Shown here: one piece after another, positions 20,267 to 32,797 of the stretch
Position numbering within the stretch: position 1 is the stretch's first letter
How the letters are laid out: every line of letters begins with the position of its first letter
Assembly (NCBI GenBank): GCA_947175215.1
Contig: CAMWLR010000002.1
Location: 1-64,000, forward strand
Source of the DNA: an uncultured Porphyromonadaceae bacterium
Lineage (GTDB): Bacteria; Bacteroidota; Bacteroidia; Bacteroidales; Muribaculaceae
Length of the DNA: 64,000 nt
Direction of reading: 5' to 3'
Program-made: the position numbers and the translations under genes
The notes under the pieces: model-generated
What the model was told of the DNA's origin: nothing
What the model saw: the letters and a program-made list of their open reading frames with translations, nothing else
Database searches by the model: none

Positions 20267-20284
20267 TCTTAAAGGACTACGACA

Positions 20285-20809
20285 ATGAAAAAAGAAGAGA
20301 AAGGACTCATCATATCGAAGATCGCAGAGACCATCAAGGAGTACGGCTGTTTCTACCTGGTAGAGACCGCCGGCCTCGATGCCGAGAAGACTTCGGCCCT
20401 CCGTCGAGAGTGCTTCAAGAACGACATCAAGCTGATGGTTGTCAAGAATACTCTGCTCCACAAGGCACTCGAGACACTTGACGGCAACTACGACGAACTC
20501 TATCCCGCTCTCAAGGGTGCAAGCTCGCTGATGTGTGCCAATGTCGGCAACGCTCCCGCCAAGCTCCTCAAGAGCTTCCGCAAAAAGGATGACGTGCTGC
20601 CCCGTCTCAAGGCCGCTTACGTTGAAGAGACAATCTATGTTGGTGAAGACCAGCTTGAGACTCTTGCTAACATCAAGAGCAAGAACGAGCTTATCGCCGA
20701 CGTTGTGGCTCTGCTCCAGTCACCTGCCAAGAATGTTATTTCTGCCCTTCAGTCGGGTGGTAATACAATCCACGGCATCCTCGAAACTCTCTCTAAGAAG
20801 GAAGCATAA
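20285..20809 (+). CDS. rplJ: 50S ribosomal protein L10
   Basis: Sequence and order rplA-rplJ-rplL. Confidence 0.98.
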   Translation: MKKEEKGLIISKIAETIKEYGCFYLVETAGLDAEKTSALRRECFKNDIKLMVVKNTLLHKALETLDGNYDELYPALKGASSLMCANVGNAPAKLLKSFRKKDDVLPRLKAAYVEETIYVGEDQLETLANIKSKNELIADVVALLQSPAKNVISALQSGGNTIHGILETLSKKEA

Positions 20810-20878
20810 TCAGTTACACGCCATCCTTCACCAACACTCACATTCAACAAAACGCAAACACTCAAAATCAATACTACA

Positions 20879-21253
20879 ATGGCAGATATCAAAGCTCTTG
20901 CAGAAGAATTAGTTAACCTCACCGTCAAGGAAGTAAACGAACTCGCCACCCTCCTCAAAGAGGAATACGGCATCGAACCCGCCGCTGCAGCTGTTGCTGT
21001 TGCCGCAGGTCCTGCAGCCGGTGCTCCCGCCGCAGAAGAAAAGACCAGCTTCGACGTTGTCCTCAAGTCGGCCGGTGCTGCTAAACTTCAGGTTGTGAAG
21101 CTCGTTAAGGAGCTCACCGGCCTGGGCCTCAAGGAAGCCAAAGAGATGGTTGACGGCGCACCCAGCGTTGTTAAAGAAGGTCTCGCTAAGGCTGACGCCG
21201 AGAACCTCAAGAAGTCTCTCGAAGAGGCCGGCGCTGAAGTAGAGCTGAAATAA
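20879..21253 (+). CDS. rplL: 50S ribosomal protein L7/L12
   Basis: Ala-rich hinge and '[24 protein letters not shown]'. Confidence 0.99.
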   Translation: MADIKALAEELVNLTVKEVNELATLLKEEYGIEPAAAAVAVAAGPAAGAPAAEEKTSFDVVLKSAGAAKLQVVKLVKELTGLGLKEAKEMVDGAPSVVKEGLAKADAENLKKSLEEAGAEVELK

Positions 21254-21281
21254 TACTTCGCCTGTCCCCTCAGGCTGTTTT

Positions 21282-21319
21282 GGTTAAGTGTCTGCCGCAG
21301 GCAGATGCTTAACCTTTTT
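21282..21319 (+). terminator. Attenuator/terminator-like hairpin between rplL and rpoB
   Basis: ggttaagtgtctgc-cgca-(g)gcagatgcttaacc followed by TTTTT. Confidence 0.65.
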
Positions 21320-21475
21320 GCGTAAGATAGGGGAGGGGTTTAACCTAATTTGAGTTTATTTACCTAAATTTAGATTTATTTAAGTATTTTTAGCTCGACA
21401 CGGCGATTTTCAGCCCCTTTCCCCCGTCTGACGCTTGACAAGTAATTTTTTCGAGTTCACATAACTTAATCATAG

Positions 21476-24400
21476 ATGTCATCCCAAGCAAACACCGCCA
21501 AACCCCGCGTAAATTTTGCCTCGGTAAAGAATCCGCTTCCTTACCCTGATTTCCTCGAGGTTCAGCTAAAGTCGTTCCAGGATTTCCTGCAACTCGACAC
21601 CCCTCCCGAAAAAAGGAACAACGAGGGACTCTACAAGGTGTTCTCAGAGAACTTCCCGATTGCAGACACCCGCAACAACTTTGTGCTCGAGTTCCTCGAT
21701 TATTACATTGATCCGCCCCGTTACACTATCGAAGAGTGTCTCGAACGCGGCCTGACATACAGCGTGCCTCTCAAGGCAAAGCTGAAACTTTACTGTACCG
21801 ATCCCGATCACGAGGATTTCGCTACGGTTATCCAGGATGTATATCTCGGCCCGATCCCTTACATGACCGACAAGGGTACGTTTGTGATCAACGGAGCCGA
21901 GCGCGTGGTCGTGTCGCAGCTTCACCGTTCGCCAGGCGTGTTCTTCGGACAGAGCACCCACTCAAACGGTACAAAGCTTTACTCGGCCCGTATCATCCCC
22001 TTCCGCGGTTCGTGGATAGAGTTTGCCACTGACATCAACAATGTCATGTATGCCTATATCGACCGCAAGAAGAAACTCCCCGTTACCACACTTCTGCGAG
22101 CCATCGGTCTTGAGACTGATAAGGACATCATCGACATTTTTGATCTGGCCGAGGAGGTCAAGGTCAACAAGACCAATCTCAAAAAAGCTCTCGGCCGCAA
22201 GCTCGCTGCCCGTGTGCTGCGCACATGGGTCGAGGACTTCGTTGACGAGGATACCGGCGAAATGGTATCAATCGAGCGTAACGAGGTGGTCATCGACCGT
22301 GAGAAGGAACTCGACGAGGAGGGTATCGAGCTGATACTCGAGTCAGGCGTTGACACCATCCTGCTGCATAAAGAGGAGGCCAACTCATCTGACTATGCCA
22401 TCATCTTCAACACCCTCCAGAAAGATACCACAAACTCCGAGAAGGAGGCTATACAATATATCTACCGCCAGCTGCGCAACGCCGAGCCGCCTGATGACGC
22501 CTCGGCACGTGAGGTCATCACCAATCTTTTCTTCTCAGAGAAGCGTTATGACCTGGGTGAGGTGGGCCGCTACCGCATCAACAAGAAGCTGTCGCTTGAC
22601 ACCCCGATGGATGTCAAGGTGCTCACCAAAGAGGATATCATCGAGATCATCAAGTATCTGATCGAGCTGATCAACTCTAAGACCGATGTCGACGATATCG
22701 ACCACCTGAGCAACCGTCGCGTCCGTACCGTCGGCGAGCAGCTCTATAACCAGTTTGGTGTAGGTCTGGCACGTATGTCTCGCACCATCCGCGAGCGTAT
22801 GAACGTCCGTGACAATGAGGTGTTCACCCCCATCGACCTGATCAACGCCAAGACTATCTCGTCGGTGATCAATACCTACTTTGGTACTAACGCGCTGTCG
22901 CAGTTTATGGATCAGACCAACCCTCTGGCCGAGATCACCCACAAGCGCCGTCTGTCGGCCCTCGGCCCCGGCGGTCTGTCGCGTGAGCGTGCCGGTTTTG
23001 AGGTGCGAGACGTACACTATACCCACTATGGCCGTCTCTGCCCGATCGAGACCCCTGAAGGTCCTAACATCGGTCTGATTTCGTCACTCTGCGTCTACGC
23101 CAAGATCAACGATCTGGGCTTTATCGAGACCCCCTACCGCAAGGTTGAGAACGGTGTCGTAGACCTCGACAATAACGACGTAACTTACCTCACCGCCGAG
23201 ATGGAGGAGGGTAAGATGATCGCTCAAGGTAACGCACCGGTCAACGATGACGGTTCGTTTATCAACCCCAAGGTCAAGGCCCGTCAGGACGCCGACTTCC
23301 CGATCGTCCCCGGCGACGAGATCGAGCTGATGGATGTCGCTCCCCAGCAGATCGCCTCGATCGCTGCATCGCTCATCCCCTTCCTGGAGCATGACGACGC
23401 CAACCGTGCGCTCATGGGATCTAACATGATGCGCCAGGCAGTACCTCTGATGCGCTCTGAGGCACCGATCGTCGGCACCGGTATCGAGGGCCAGCTCGTG
23501 CGCGACTCGCGTACACAGATCATGGCTGAGGGTGACGGTGTCATCGAGTTTGTCGACGCAACAACCATCCGCATCCGTTATGACCGCACCGACGAGGAGG
23601 AATTTGTATCCTTTGAGGATGCCGTCAAGGAATATCATATACCCAAGTGGCGCAAGACCAACCAGTCGACCACTATCGACCTGCGCCCCATCTGCTCACG
23701 CGGCCAGCGTGTCAAGGCCGGCGACATCCTCACCGAGGGTTACGCCACCGAGAACGGTGAGCTCGCTCTGGGCCGTAACCTCAAGGTGGCATTCATGCCC
23801 TGGAAGGGTTACAACTATGAGGACGCTATCGTGCTTAACGAGCGTATGGTTAAAGAGGATATCCTCACCTCGGTGCACGTCGACGAGTATTCGCTCGAGG
23901 TGCGCGAGACCAAGCGCGGTATGGAGGAGCTTACCTCAGACATCCCCAACGTATCTGAGGATGCAACCAAAGACCTCGACGAGCGCGGTATCATCCGCGT
24001 GGGTGCGCATGTTGTCCCCGGTGACATCATGATCGGTAAGATCACTCCCAAGGGTGAGTCTGATCCCACCCCCGAGGAGAAACTGCTCCGCGCCATCTTC
24101 GGTGACAAGGCCGGTGATGTCAAGGATGCTTCGCTCAAGGCCACCCCGTCACTCAAGGGTGTGGTTATCGGCACCAACCTCTTCTCACGCGCCAACAAGA
24201 CCGGTCGCCGCAACAAGGCCACCCAGGCTCTGCTGCCCAAGCTCGACGAGGAGTATGAAGAACGCCTCAGCGCCCTGAAGGACCTGCTGGTCGACAAGCT
24301 GATGGTGCTCACCGAGGGACGTACCTCTGACGGTGTCAAGGACTTCCTCGGCACAGACATCATCCCCAAGGGCGCGAACTTCGTTCCCTCTGTCCTTAAG

Positions 24401-25297
24401 GGTATCGACTATGATACAATCAATCTCTCGAAATGGACAAATGACGCTCATCAGAACGATCTGATCCGTCAGACCATCGTCAACTATCTGCGCAAATCTA
24501 AAGAGATCGACGCCGAGCTGCGCCGCAAGAAGTTTGACATCTCTATCGGTGACGAACTCCCCTCGGGTATCATGCAGATCGCAAAGGTCTACATCGCCAA
24601 GAAACGTAAGATCGGCGTGGGTGACAAGATGGCCGGCCGTCACGGTAACAAGGGTATCGTGTCGCGCGTGGTACGTCAGGAGGATATGCCATTCCTCGCC
24701 GACGGTACACCGGTCGACATCTGCCTCAACCCTCTGGGTGTGCCCTCGCGTATGAACCTCGGTCAGATCTTCGAGACCGTGCTCGGTTGGGCCGGCCGCG
24801 AGTTAGGCGAGAAATTCGCCACCCCGATCTTTGACGGTGCGACCATGGATGACCTCAACGAGTGGACCGACAAGGCCGGTATCCCCCGCTACGGTAAGAC
24901 CTACCTCTATGACGGTGGCACAGGCGAGCGTTTTGACCAGCCCGCGACAGTCGGCGTGATCTACATGCTTAAGCTCGGTCACATGGTCGAGGATAAGATG
25001 CACGCCCGCTCGATCGGTCCGTACTCGCTCATCACCCAGCAGCCCCTCGGTGGTAAGGCCCAGTTTGGTGGACAGCGTTTCGGAGAGATGGAGGTGTGGG
25101 CGCTCGAGGCATTCGGCGCATCACACATCCTGCAGGAGATCCTCACCATCAAGTCTGACGATGTCACCGGCCGCTCTAAGGCATACGAGGCCATCGTCAA
25201 GGGTGAGCCGATGCCCACCCCCGGTATTCCCGAGTCGCTCAACGTGCTTCTGCACGAGCTGCAGGGTCTGGGCCTGAGCATCAACCTCGAACAATAA
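21476..25297 (+). CDS. rpoB: DNA-directed RNA polymerase subunit beta
   Basis: '[22 protein letters not shown]', '[15 protein letters not shown]'. Confidence 0.99.
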   Translation: MSSQANTAKPRVNFASVKNPLPYPDFLEVQLKSFQDFLQLDTPPEKRNNEGLYKVFSENFPIADTRNNFVLEFLDYYIDPPRYTIEECLERGLTYSVPLKAKLKLYCTDPDHEDFATVIQDVYLGPIPYMTDKGTFVINGAERVVVSQLHRSPGVFFGQSTHSNGTKLYSARIIPFRGSWIEFATDINNVMYAYIDRKKKLPVTTLLRAIGLETDKDIIDIFDLAEEVKVNKTNLKKALGRKLAARVLRTWVEDFVDEDTGEMVSIERNEVVIDREKELDEEGIELILESGVDTILLHKEEANSSDYAIIFNTLQKDTTNSEKEAIQYIYRQLRNAEPPDDASAREVITNLFFSEKRYDLGEVGRYRINKKLSLDTPMDVKVLTKEDIIEIIKYLIELINSKTDVDDIDHLSNRRVRTVGEQLYNQFGVGLARMSRTIRERMNVRDNEVFTPIDLINAKTISSVINTYFGTNALSQFMDQTNPLAEITHKRRLSALGPGGLSRERAGFEVRDVHYTHYGRLCPIETPEGPNIGLISSLCVYAKINDLGFIETPYRKVENGVVDLDNNDVTYLTAEMEEGKMIAQGNAPVNDDGSFINPKVKARQDADFPIVPGDEIELMDVAPQQIASIAASLIPFLEHDDANRALMGSNMMRQAVPLMRSEAPIVGTGIEGQLVRDSRTQIMAEGDGVIEFVDATTIRIRYDRTDEEEFVSFEDAVKEYHIPKWRKTNQSTTIDLRPICSRGQRVKAGDILTEGYATENGELALGRNLKVAFMPWKGYNYEDAIVLNERMVKEDILTSVHVDEYSLEVRETKRGMEELTSDIPNVSEDATKDLDERGIIRVGAHVVPGDIMIGKITPKGESDPTPEEKLLRAIFGDKAGDVKDASLKATPSLKGVVIGTNLFSRANKTGRRNKATQALLPKLDEEYEERLSALKDLLVDKLMVLTEGRTSDGVKDFLGTDIIPKGANFVPSVLKGIDYDTINLSKWTNDAHQNDLIRQTIVNYLRKSKEIDAELRRKKFDISIGDELPSGIMQIAKVYIAKKRKIGVGDKMAGRHGNKGIVSRVVRQEDMPFLADGTPVDICLNPLGVPSRMNLGQIFETVLGWAGRELGEKFATPIFDGATMDDLNEWTDKAGIPRYGKTYLYDGGTGERFDQPATVGVIYMLKLGHMVEDKMHARSIGPYSLITQQPLGGKAQFGGQRFGEMEVWALEAFGASHILQEILTIKSDDVTGRSKAYEAIVKGEPMPTPGIPESLNVLLHELQGLGLSINLEQ

Positions 25298-25394
25298 TCC
25301 GCCGATTTTTCCGTTATATATATCCCCGGCGCGAAAACCGGGGATATACCGGGAAAAACAGATATTTTTAAGCTAAAAACACCCAACAATATAT

Positions 25395-28300
25395 ATGGCT
25401 TTTAGAAAAGAAACCAAGGCTAAAAACGGCTTCTCAAAAATCTCTATCGGACTCGCATCGCCCGAGGAGATTCTCGAGAAATCGTCGGGAGAGGTGCTCA
25501 AACCCGAGACTATCAACTACCGCACCTACAAGCCCGAGCGCGACGGCCTCTTCTGCGAGCGCATCTTCGGCCCGGTCAAAGACTATGAGTGTCACTGCGG
25601 CAAGTATAAGCGCATCCGTTACAAAGGTATCGTCTGCGACCGATGCGGTGTGGAGGTGACCGAGAAGAAGGTTCGCCGCGAGCGCATGGGTCACATCAAG
25701 CTTGTCGTGCCGGTAGCCCACATCTGGTACTTCCGCTCACTCCCCAACAAGATCGGTTATCTGCTCGGCCTCCCCTCAAAGAAGCTCGACGCAGTGATCT
25801 ACTATGAGCGTTATATCGTAATCAATCCCGGCGCGGCCGCCGACATCGATCCCGACCGTCCCGTGGCAAAATATGACCTGCTCTCTGAGGAGGAGTATTT
25901 CGACATCCTCGAGAAACTCCCCGCCGAGAACCGCAACCTCCCCGACGACGATCCCGACAAGTTCGTCGCCAAGATGGGAGCATCGGCCATCTATGACCTG
26001 CTGTCGACCCTCGACCTCGACGATCTCTCATACTCGCTGCGTAACCAGGCCAACACCGACGGCTCGCAGCAGCGAAAGACCGAGGCCCTCAAGCGCCTGC
26101 AGGTGGTAGAGTCGTTCCGCGCGTCAGCCGGCCGCAACAAGCCCGAGTGGATGATCCTGCAGGCAGTGCCTGTCATCCCCCCCGAGCTACGTCCCCTCGT
26201 GCCCCTCGACGGCGGTCGTTTCGCCACCTCTGACCTCAACGACCTCTATCGTCGTGTGATCATCCGCAACAACCGTCTCAAACGACTTATCGAGATCAAG
26301 GCCCCCGAGGTGATTCTCCGCAACGAGAAGCGTATGCTCCAGGAGGCTGTTGACTCTCTGCTCGACAACTCACGCAAGTCATCGGCCGTCAAGACCGACG
26401 CCAACCGCCCCCTAAAGTCACTTTCTGACTCACTCAAGGGTAAGCAGGGTCGTTTCCGTCAGAACCTGCTGGGTAAACGTGTCGACTATTCGGCCCGTTC
26501 GGTTATCGTCGTAGGTCCTGAGCTCAAGATGCACGAGTGCGGTCTACCCAAATATATGGCCGCCGAGCTCTACAAACCCTTTGTCATCCGCAAACTCATC
26601 GAGCGCGGCATCGTCAAGACCGTTAAGTCGGCCAAGAAGATCGTCGACCGTAAGGAGCCCGTGGTATGGGATATCCTCGAGAACGTGATGAAGGGTCACC
26701 CCGTGCTGCTCAACCGTGCCCCGACACTTCACCGTCTCGGTATCCAGGCATTCCAGCCCAAGATGATCGAGGGTAAGGCTATCCAGCTCCACCCGCTGGC
26801 ATGTACTGCGTTCAACGCCGACTTTGACGGTGACCAGATGGCTGTGCACCTGCCCCTGGGTAACGAGGCCATCCTCGAGGCCCAGATGCTGATGCTCGGC
26901 TCACATAACATCCTCAACCCCGCCAACGGCGCGCCTATCACCGTCCCCTCTCAGGATATGGTGCTCGGTCTCTATTATATCACCAAGCTCCGCAAGGGTG
27001 CCAAGGGTGAGGGCCTCAAATTCTATGGCCCTGAGGAGGCTCAGATCGCCTATAACGAGGGCCGCGTGACACTCCACGCTCCCGTCAGCGTTATGGTCGA
27101 TGACATCGACGAGAACGGTAACCCCGTCAAGCGTCTTGTCGAGAACACCTCGGTGGGTCGTGTGCTCTTCAACGAGTTCGTACCCAAAGAGATCGGCTAT
27201 GTCAACGAGCTTATCTCAAAGAAATCGCTCCGCACCATCATCGGTAAGGTAATCAAGAAATGCGGTATCCCCCGCTCGGCCCAGTTCCTCGATGACATTA
27301 AGAACATGGGTTACCAGATGGCCTTCCGCGGCGGTCTGTCGTTTAACCTCGGTGATGTGATCATCCCGCCCGAAAAGGAGGCGATCGTACAAGAGGGTTA
27401 CGCACAGGTCGAGGAGGTGATGAACAACTACGCAATGGGTTTCATCACCAACAACGAGCGTTACAACCAGATCATCGATATCTGGACACACGTCAACTCT
27501 CAGCTCACACAGGTGCTGATGAAGCAGATGACCGAGGCCGACCAGGGCTTCAACTCAGTCTTCATGATGCTTGACTCAGGTGCCCGTGGTTCTAAAGACC
27601 AGATCCGTCAGCTGGCCGGTATGCGTGGTCTTATGGCCAAACCCCAGAAGGCAGGAGCCGAGGGCGGTCAGATCATCGAGAACCCGATTCTCGCCAACTT
27701 CAAGGAGGGTCTGAGCGTGCTTGAGTACTTTATCTCTACCCACGGTGCCCGTAAGGGTCTTGCCGATACCGCCCTCAAGACTGCCGACGCCGGTTATCTT
27801 ACCCGCCGTCTGGTCGACGTCGCCCATGACGTCATCATCCGTGAGGAGGATTGCGGCACCCTGCGCGGTCTCGTATGCCGTGAGATCAAGAATAATGACG
27901 AGGTGGTTGCCTCACTGGCAGAGCGTATCCTCGGCCGTGTGTCAGTACACGACATCGTCGACCCCACCACCGGCGAGATCATAGTTCACGCCGGCGAGGA
28001 GATCAACGACGCCGCTGCCGACCGCATCGACGCATCGCCCATCGAGTCAGTCGAGATCCGCTCGGTGCTCACCTGCGAGTCTAAACACGGTGTCTGCGCC
28101 AAGTGCTACGGCCGCAACCTGGCTACCCACCGCCCCGTGCAGATCGGCGAGGCTGTCGGCGTCATCGCCGCTCAGTCGATCGGCGAGCCCGGTACACAGC
28201 TGACCCTGCGTACATTCCACGTCGGTGGTGTGGCCTCAAACATCGCAGCCGTGTCTACCCTCACCTCGCGTTACGACGGTGTTCTCGAGATCGAGGAGCT

Positions 28301-29708
28301 GCGCACCGTGACCACTGATGAGGTCGATATGAACGGTCGTCCCGTCGAGGTCGTTATCGGTCGTCTGGCTGAAATGCGCATCATCGATGCCAAGACCGGC
28401 CTGATGCTCACCACTGCCCAGATTCCTTACGGTTCGAAACTCTACTTCAGCGACGGCGCCAAGGTCAAGAAAGGTGATGTCATCTGTGAATGGGACCCCT
28501 TCAACGCCGTTATCGTCAGCGAGGTCGGCGGTAAGATCCAGTATGAAAATCTCGTTGAGAATGTCACATACCGCATCGAGGCCGACGAGCAGTCAAATAT
28601 CCGCGAGAAGATCATCATCGAGTCTAAAGACCGTACACGCGTGCCCGAGGCCCGTATCGTCGACAAGGACGGCAACATCCTCAAGACATACGCCCTCCCC
28701 GTCAACGCTCACCTCATGCTTGAGGAGGGCGCCGATATCAAGCCCGGTGAGGTATTCGTCAAAATTACCCGCTCGACATCAGGTGCCGGTGACATCACCG
28801 GTGGTCTGCCCCGAGTTACCGAGCTTTTCGAGGCCCGCAACCCGAGCAACCCCGCCATCGTGTCTGAGATCGACGGTGAGGTTACATTCGGCCGCATCAA
28901 ACGCGGTAACCGTGTGATCAACGTCACCTCTAAACTCGGCGAAGAGAAGAGTTACCTCGTGCCCCTGTCAAAGCAGGTGCTCGTGCAGGACAACGATTAT
29001 GTCCGCGCCGGTACCCCGCTGTCAGACGGTGCCATCACCCCCTCTGATATCCTCAACATCATGGGCCCCACAGCCGTGCAGGAGTATATCGTAAATGAGG
29101 TGCAGGATGTATACCGTATGCAGGGTGTGAAGATCAACGACAAGCACTTTGAGGTCATCGTGCGCCAGATGATGCGTAAGGTCAACATCATTGATCCGGG
29201 TGACACCTGCTTCCTCGAGCAGCAGATCGTCGACAAGCGTGACTTTATGGACGAGAACGACCGCATCTGGGGCAAGAAAGTGGTGGTTGACGCCGGTGAT
29301 TCAGAGAATCTCAAGCCCGGTCAGATCATCACCGCCCGCAAGCTCCGTGACGAGAACTCGGCCCTCAAACGCCGCGACCTCAAGACCGTCACCGTGCGTG
29401 ACGCCGTGCCCGCGACATCAGAGCAGATACTGCAAGGTATCACCCGTGCCGCCCTGCAGACATCATCGTTCATGTCAGCAGCATCATTCCAGGAGACCAC
29501 CAAGGTGCTCAACGAGGCCGCCATCAACGGCAAGACCGACACCCTCGAGGGTATGAAGGAGAACGTAATCTGCGGTCACCTCATCCCCGCCGGTACAGGT
29601 CTGCGCCAGTACGAGAGACTCGTCGTAGGCTCAAAAGAGGATATCAACGACATCGTTGTCTCAGACAGCACACTCGCCCCTGTCCCCGCTCCAGAAGAGA
29701 TCGGCTGA
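25395..29708 (+). CDS. rpoC: DNA-directed RNA polymerase subunit beta'
   Basis: '[19 protein letters not shown]', zinc-binding '[20 protein letters not shown]'. Confidence 0.99.
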   Translation: MAFRKETKAKNGFSKISIGLASPEEILEKSSGEVLKPETINYRTYKPERDGLFCERIFGPVKDYECHCGKYKRIRYKGIVCDRCGVEVTEKKVRRERMGHIKLVVPVAHIWYFRSLPNKIGYLLGLPSKKLDAVIYYERYIVINPGAAADIDPDRPVAKYDLLSEEEYFDILEKLPAENRNLPDDDPDKFVAKMGASAIYDLLSTLDLDDLSYSLRNQANTDGSQQRKTEALKRLQVVESFRASAGRNKPEWMILQAVPVIPPELRPLVPLDGGRFATSDLNDLYRRVIIRNNRLKRLIEIKAPEVILRNEKRMLQEAVDSLLDNSRKSSAVKTDANRPLKSLSDSLKGKQGRFRQNLLGKRVDYSARSVIVVGPELKMHECGLPKYMAAELYKPFVIRKLIERGIVKTVKSAKKIVDRKEPVVWDILENVMKGHPVLLNRAPTLHRLGIQAFQPKMIEGKAIQLHPLACTAFNADFDGDQMAVHLPLGNEAILEAQMLMLGSHNILNPANGAPITVPSQDMVLGLYYITKLRKGAKGEGLKFYGPEEAQIAYNEGRVTLHAPVSVMVDDIDENGNPVKRLVENTSVGRVLFNEFVPKEIGYVNELISKKSLRTIIGKVIKKCGIPRSAQFLDDIKNMGYQMAFRGGLSFNLGDVIIPPEKEAIVQEGYAQVEEVMNNYAMGFITNNERYNQIIDIWTHVNSQLTQVLMKQMTEADQGFNSVFMMLDSGARGSKDQIRQLAGMRGLMAKPQKAGAEGGQIIENPILANFKEGLSVLEYFISTHGARKGLADTALKTADAGYLTRRLVDVAHDVIIREEDCGTLRGLVCREIKNNDEVVASLAERILGRVSVHDIVDPTTGEIIVHAGEEINDAAADRIDASPIESVEIRSVLTCESKHGVCAKCYGRNLATHRPVQIGEAVGVIAAQSIGEPGTQLTLRTFHVGGVASNIAAVSTLTSRYDGVLEIEELRTVTTDEVDMNGRPVEVVIGRLAEMRIIDAKTGLMLTTAQIPYGSKLYFSDGAKVKKGDVICEWDPFNAVIVSEVGGKIQYENLVENVTYRIEADEQSNIREKIIIESKDRTRVPEARIVDKDGNILKTYALPVNAHLMLEEGADIKPGEVFVKITRSTSGAGDITGGLPRVTELFEARNPSNPAIVSEIDGEVTFGRIKRGNRVINVTSKLGEEKSYLVPLSKQVLVQDNDYVRAGTPLSDGAITPSDILNIMGPTAVQEYIVNEVQDVYRMQGVKINDKHFEVIVRQMMRKVNIIDPGDTCFLEQQIVDKRDFMDENDRIWGKKVVVDAGDSENLKPGQIITARKLRDENSALKRRDLKTVTVRDAVPATSEQILQGITRAALQTSSFMSAASFQETTKVLNEAAINGKTDTLEGMKENVICGHLIPAGTGLRQYERLVVGSKEDINDIVVSDSTLAPVPAPEEIG

Positions 29709-29737
29709 TAAAGCCATCGACATAACTCACCTATAAG

Positions 29738-29785
29738 GCAGCCGGCCGACTCTGTTACAGAATCGGCCGGCTGCCCGGCTTTTAT
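29738..29785 (+). terminator. Rho-independent terminator of the rpoBC operon
   Basis: ggcagccggccga...tcggccggctgcc, then cggcTTTTAT. Confidence 0.88.
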
Positions 29786-29853
29786 ATCCATGCCTAATAA
29801 TTTAAGTGAAAACTGTTATACCCGCTGGCATAGGTAAAAATCTGATTAAAGAA

Positions 29854-29884
29854 TTTGCGGGTAAACGGAAAAGTTGTAATTTTG
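29854..29884 (+). promoter_or_regulatory. Bacteroidetes-type promoter
   Basis: TTTG (29854-29857), 19 nt, TAATTTTG (29877-29884). Confidence 0.75.
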
Positions 29885-29889
29885 CAGAG

Positions 29890-30198
29890 TCGGTTAGCCC
29901 GGAGGGGCAGACCGGTTACATATTGTAAAGAACGTTTCACCGAGTTTATCTTCGATCCTTAAAATTCTCGCAAAATTTCAAGACAGAGAAGGTGACGGCA
30001 ACCGAATCGTTCGCGCTCAGATGGAACTCTGACGCCCGGATTGTGTATCTGCCCCCCTTAGCAGGGAGGATATGATGTATATCCGCGCCAATTCCATATA
30101 AGGCGTGGGCTGACTGACGTTGCTTATCCTCTGTCGATGGCAATGCGAGAAGCCTTAAGGATGGGATAAGCAAGAAGAATGCAGATCCCGCCTTTTTT
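29890..30198 (+). ncRNA. Candidate structured non-coding RNA or long structured 5' leader (class not recognised)
   Basis: Downstream of a strong consensus promoter, about 400 nt before the next CDS. Hairpins at 30013-30035, 30068-30084 (ggatat/atatcc) and 30120-30173 (10-bp ttgcttatcc/ggataagcaa); T6 at 30193-30198. Confidence 0.4.
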
Positions 30199-30293
30199 AC
30201 GTGTGTAACTATGTATTAAAATCTTTCATGCCGGCGGCGAGGGATCGGCCACCAAGTCAACAGTTGTTCACGACACGAATAAAGTGAGATGTT

Positions 30294-30803
30294 ATGAAAA
30301 GCAGGATTATGCTGTCTCTCGCAGTGACAGTACTCGCATCTGCAGCTCCGGCCTTCGCCCAGCAGAAGAAAGATGCCAATCCCAAAAAATTCGAGCGTGC
30401 CGAGGCCCGCAAGATTGAACCTGAGATACGTACATTCGTCACCCCTCAGATCTGCGATATGCAGATGATCAGCAAGAGCCGTGAGTCATACGGCCCATAT
30501 TATTATCCCATCAACTCGGTCGAGAGCCTTTATAATTACGACATCACCAATTTCCAGTACCGCTCGCTCTATCGCGCCTGTCAGGAAGCTGATGCAGACG
30601 CCGTAATCGAACCCCTGTTTAATACATACGTTTACGAGAAAGACCCCAAAGTGCTCGTTGTCGAGTTGTCGGGTTATCCTGTAAAATACACCAATTTCCG
30701 CCCCGCCACCAAGACCGAGATAGAGATGATCGGCGTGGTATATCCTGATGCCAAGACCTCGGTGAGTGTCACCACCGATGGCGGCCAGGGTCAGCAGAAA
30801 TAA
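30294..30803 (+). CDS. Secreted hypothetical protein
   Basis: Signal peptide 'MKSRIMLSLAVTVLASAAPAFAQQKK'. Confidence 0.75.
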   Translation: MKSRIMLSLAVTVLASAAPAFAQQKKDANPKKFERAEARKIEPEIRTFVTPQICDMQMISKSRESYGPYYYPINSVESLYNYDITNFQYRSLYRACQEADADAVIEPLFNTYVYEKDPKVLVVELSGYPVKYTNFRPATKTEIEMIGVVYPDAKTSVSVTTDGGQGQQK

Positions 30804-30881
30804 TCATATCAGACAATTATCCTTTATTTTTAACCGACCGTCGGTCTATGTCATGACCGATGGAAAATAAACTATTTCAAG

Positions 30882-31616
30882 ATGAAAAAACTTATGCTTT
30901 TGGCAGTGGGGGTAGCTCTGGCCCACACCGTATCGGCTCAGGTAGTAAGTTCTCAGACTTATCACCGCGAAAAATCAAAAACCATGTGGTATGCCCGCTT
31001 AGGTGTGTCATTTGACAACATCGCCGGTGCCAACGAATATGTAAATCTCTCAAATGACTTTGCCAGTGAGGGGGAAAAATATTCGCTCGGCAGCAGCACC
31101 GGTATGGACATTGACTTCGGTTTTCAGCGTCCTATCTCTAACTTCGGCCTGTATTGGGGTATGGAGTTAGGTATCGGCACCCGCGGTTATTCCTCAAAAT
31201 ATGTTGATAACCAAGATGACTATGTAGAGAACGCCAAGATGCTTACCTGGAATGTCAAGTATTCGCCCTTTACATTCGGCTACAAATATTCTCTGACAGA
31301 TAACATCAAGCTCGATGCCCACTTAGGACTCTATTTCAGCTACGACTTCGCCGGTCAGAAAATCAGCTACTCAGATTCTGAGGGTGACAAGTGGGAGCTT
31401 GATTCGGATTATATCAAGGAATATATGGACTATCAGGCATTTGATGCCGGTATGCAGCTTGGTCTCGGCGTATGGTTCAACCGTTTCAACCTTGACTTCA
31501 CCTATCAGCGCGGTTTTGTGCCCATGAGCAAACTCTATTATTCAAATCTCACCGGCAGCGTTGAGAAGAGCCTCTATTCGAGCAACTTCATGATCCGCCT
31601 CGGTGTAGCTTTCTGA
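30882..31616 (+). CDS. Outer membrane beta-barrel protein
   Basis: Signal peptide, alternating aromatic beta-strands, C-terminal 'FMIRLGVAF'. Confidence 0.78.
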   Translation: MKKLMLLAVGVALAHTVSAQVVSSQTYHREKSKTMWYARLGVSFDNIAGANEYVNLSNDFASEGEKYSLGSSTGMDIDFGFQRPISNFGLYWGMELGIGTRGYSSKYVDNQDDYVENAKMLTWNVKYSPFTFGYKYSLTDNIKLDAHLGLYFSYDFAGQKISYSDSEGDKWELDSDYIKEYMDYQAFDAGMQLGLGVWFNRFNLDFTYQRGFVPMSKLYYSNLTGSVEKSLYSSNFMIRLGVAF

Positions 31617-31731
31617 TTACCGAGACAATAATCTAAGAGAATGGTTAGGCGACCTGTCACATCAGAGATACATCAAGTCGCCAAACCATTCTCTATTAAA
31701 TCTATTCAGGTCTGACATAAACAATATCACA

Positions 31732-32538
31732 ATGAAAAGAGTCTCTATAGTCGCTGTGCTTACCGCTCTCGGTCTGCTATTGTGCGCCTCTAATGCCTCG
31801 GCTTTCAAAATCCCCGGAAAGAAAGATCCCAAACCCAAGGTGAATTACACCGAGTGGATCTCAATACAGGATTTGCCCTCAGAGGAAGATGGCATCGCAC
31901 AATATTACCCCGAGACAGAAACCACCGAGGGGAAAGCTGTAATCAAGGGTAATGTAAAGATAAATGGATTGTCGGCGCGTCAGATTTTTCTGGCTACAAT
32001 GATTTATGCGACAGAGAATTTCGACATTGATAACAATGAGGGGATTCTGGCCGTCGACTATGACAAATATGAGTTTTCGGCACTCTATAAGACCACAGTG
32101 GGAGCAAATAACCGCGAGGCTACCTACACCCGTTTTATAAAGGTTAAGGCTCTTGACGGCGGATTTGACTTTGAGACCGGTGATATTGCAGTGCGCTATC
32201 GCGAAAAAGGGCTCATCCCGCGCACCCTTGAGATGGAAAATCTTCATCCTGAATCTAACACCCGTCATGGCGAACTGGTGATGGAGCTCGTGCATCTCAA
32301 CGCAGCCTATATCGATGCTATGGCCAAGTATGCGGCATCGCGCCACGACATATCCTCACCTAATTATGCCACTCTGATCAATGGCAAAGTCACCATAGGT
32401 ATGCTTCCCGACGAAGTCACGATACTGTTGGGGGCTCCGATAGAGAAGCGCCGCTCGGGTGAGAAACATCGCTGGATTTACGGCAATGAGACCGTAATAA
32501 TTTTTGAAAACGGCAAGGTAAGCCGCATCATCGACTGA
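31732..32538 (+). CDS. Secreted DUF4468-like protein with a C-terminal SmpA/OmlA (BamE)-like motif
   Basis: Signal peptide; 'GKVTIGMLPDEVTILLGAPIEKRRSGEKHRWIYGNETVIIFENGKVSRI'. Confidence 0.6.
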   Translation: MKRVSIVAVLTALGLLLCASNASAFKIPGKKDPKPKVNYTEWISIQDLPSEEDGIAQYYPETETTEGKAVIKGNVKINGLSARQIFLATMIYATENFDIDNNEGILAVDYDKYEFSALYKTTVGANNREATYTRFIKVKALDGGFDFETGDIAVRYREKGLIPRTLEMENLHPESNTRHGELVMELVHLNAAYIDAMAKYAASRHDISSPNYATLINGKVTIGMLPDEVTILLGAPIEKRRSGEKHRWIYGNETVIIFENGKVSRIID

Positions 32539-32686
32539 TTGTGATAATCAGGTTTTAGCCAAACAGGTTCATCCATAGAGGGTTGGGCGTCTATACCCCG
32601 CGAGGTATCCCTGACCGGTAACGAAGGATCGTTCATCTGAGTGATCCCGGTTTGTTATGTTTATACACAAAATATAACCGAGAGAT

Positions 32687-32718
32687 GTTGCACGTATGAT
32701 ATTTTTAACTTAACTTTG
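32687..32718 (+). promoter_or_regulatory. Bacteroidetes-type promoter
   Basis: GTTG (32687-32690), 20 nt, TAACTTTG (32711-32718). Confidence 0.6.
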
Positions 32719-32797
32719 CAGAGTCAAACGAGGGATAGATTGATGTAACTACAACATACACAACATATTAACCACTTTTACTTAACAATTTATCAAG

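Noticed and set aside
29946-30173. 75-aa minus ORF in the region after rpoC
   Set aside because: Overlaps predicted RNA hairpins, has no family motif or clear promoter; the plus-strand structured RNA/leader is a better explanation.
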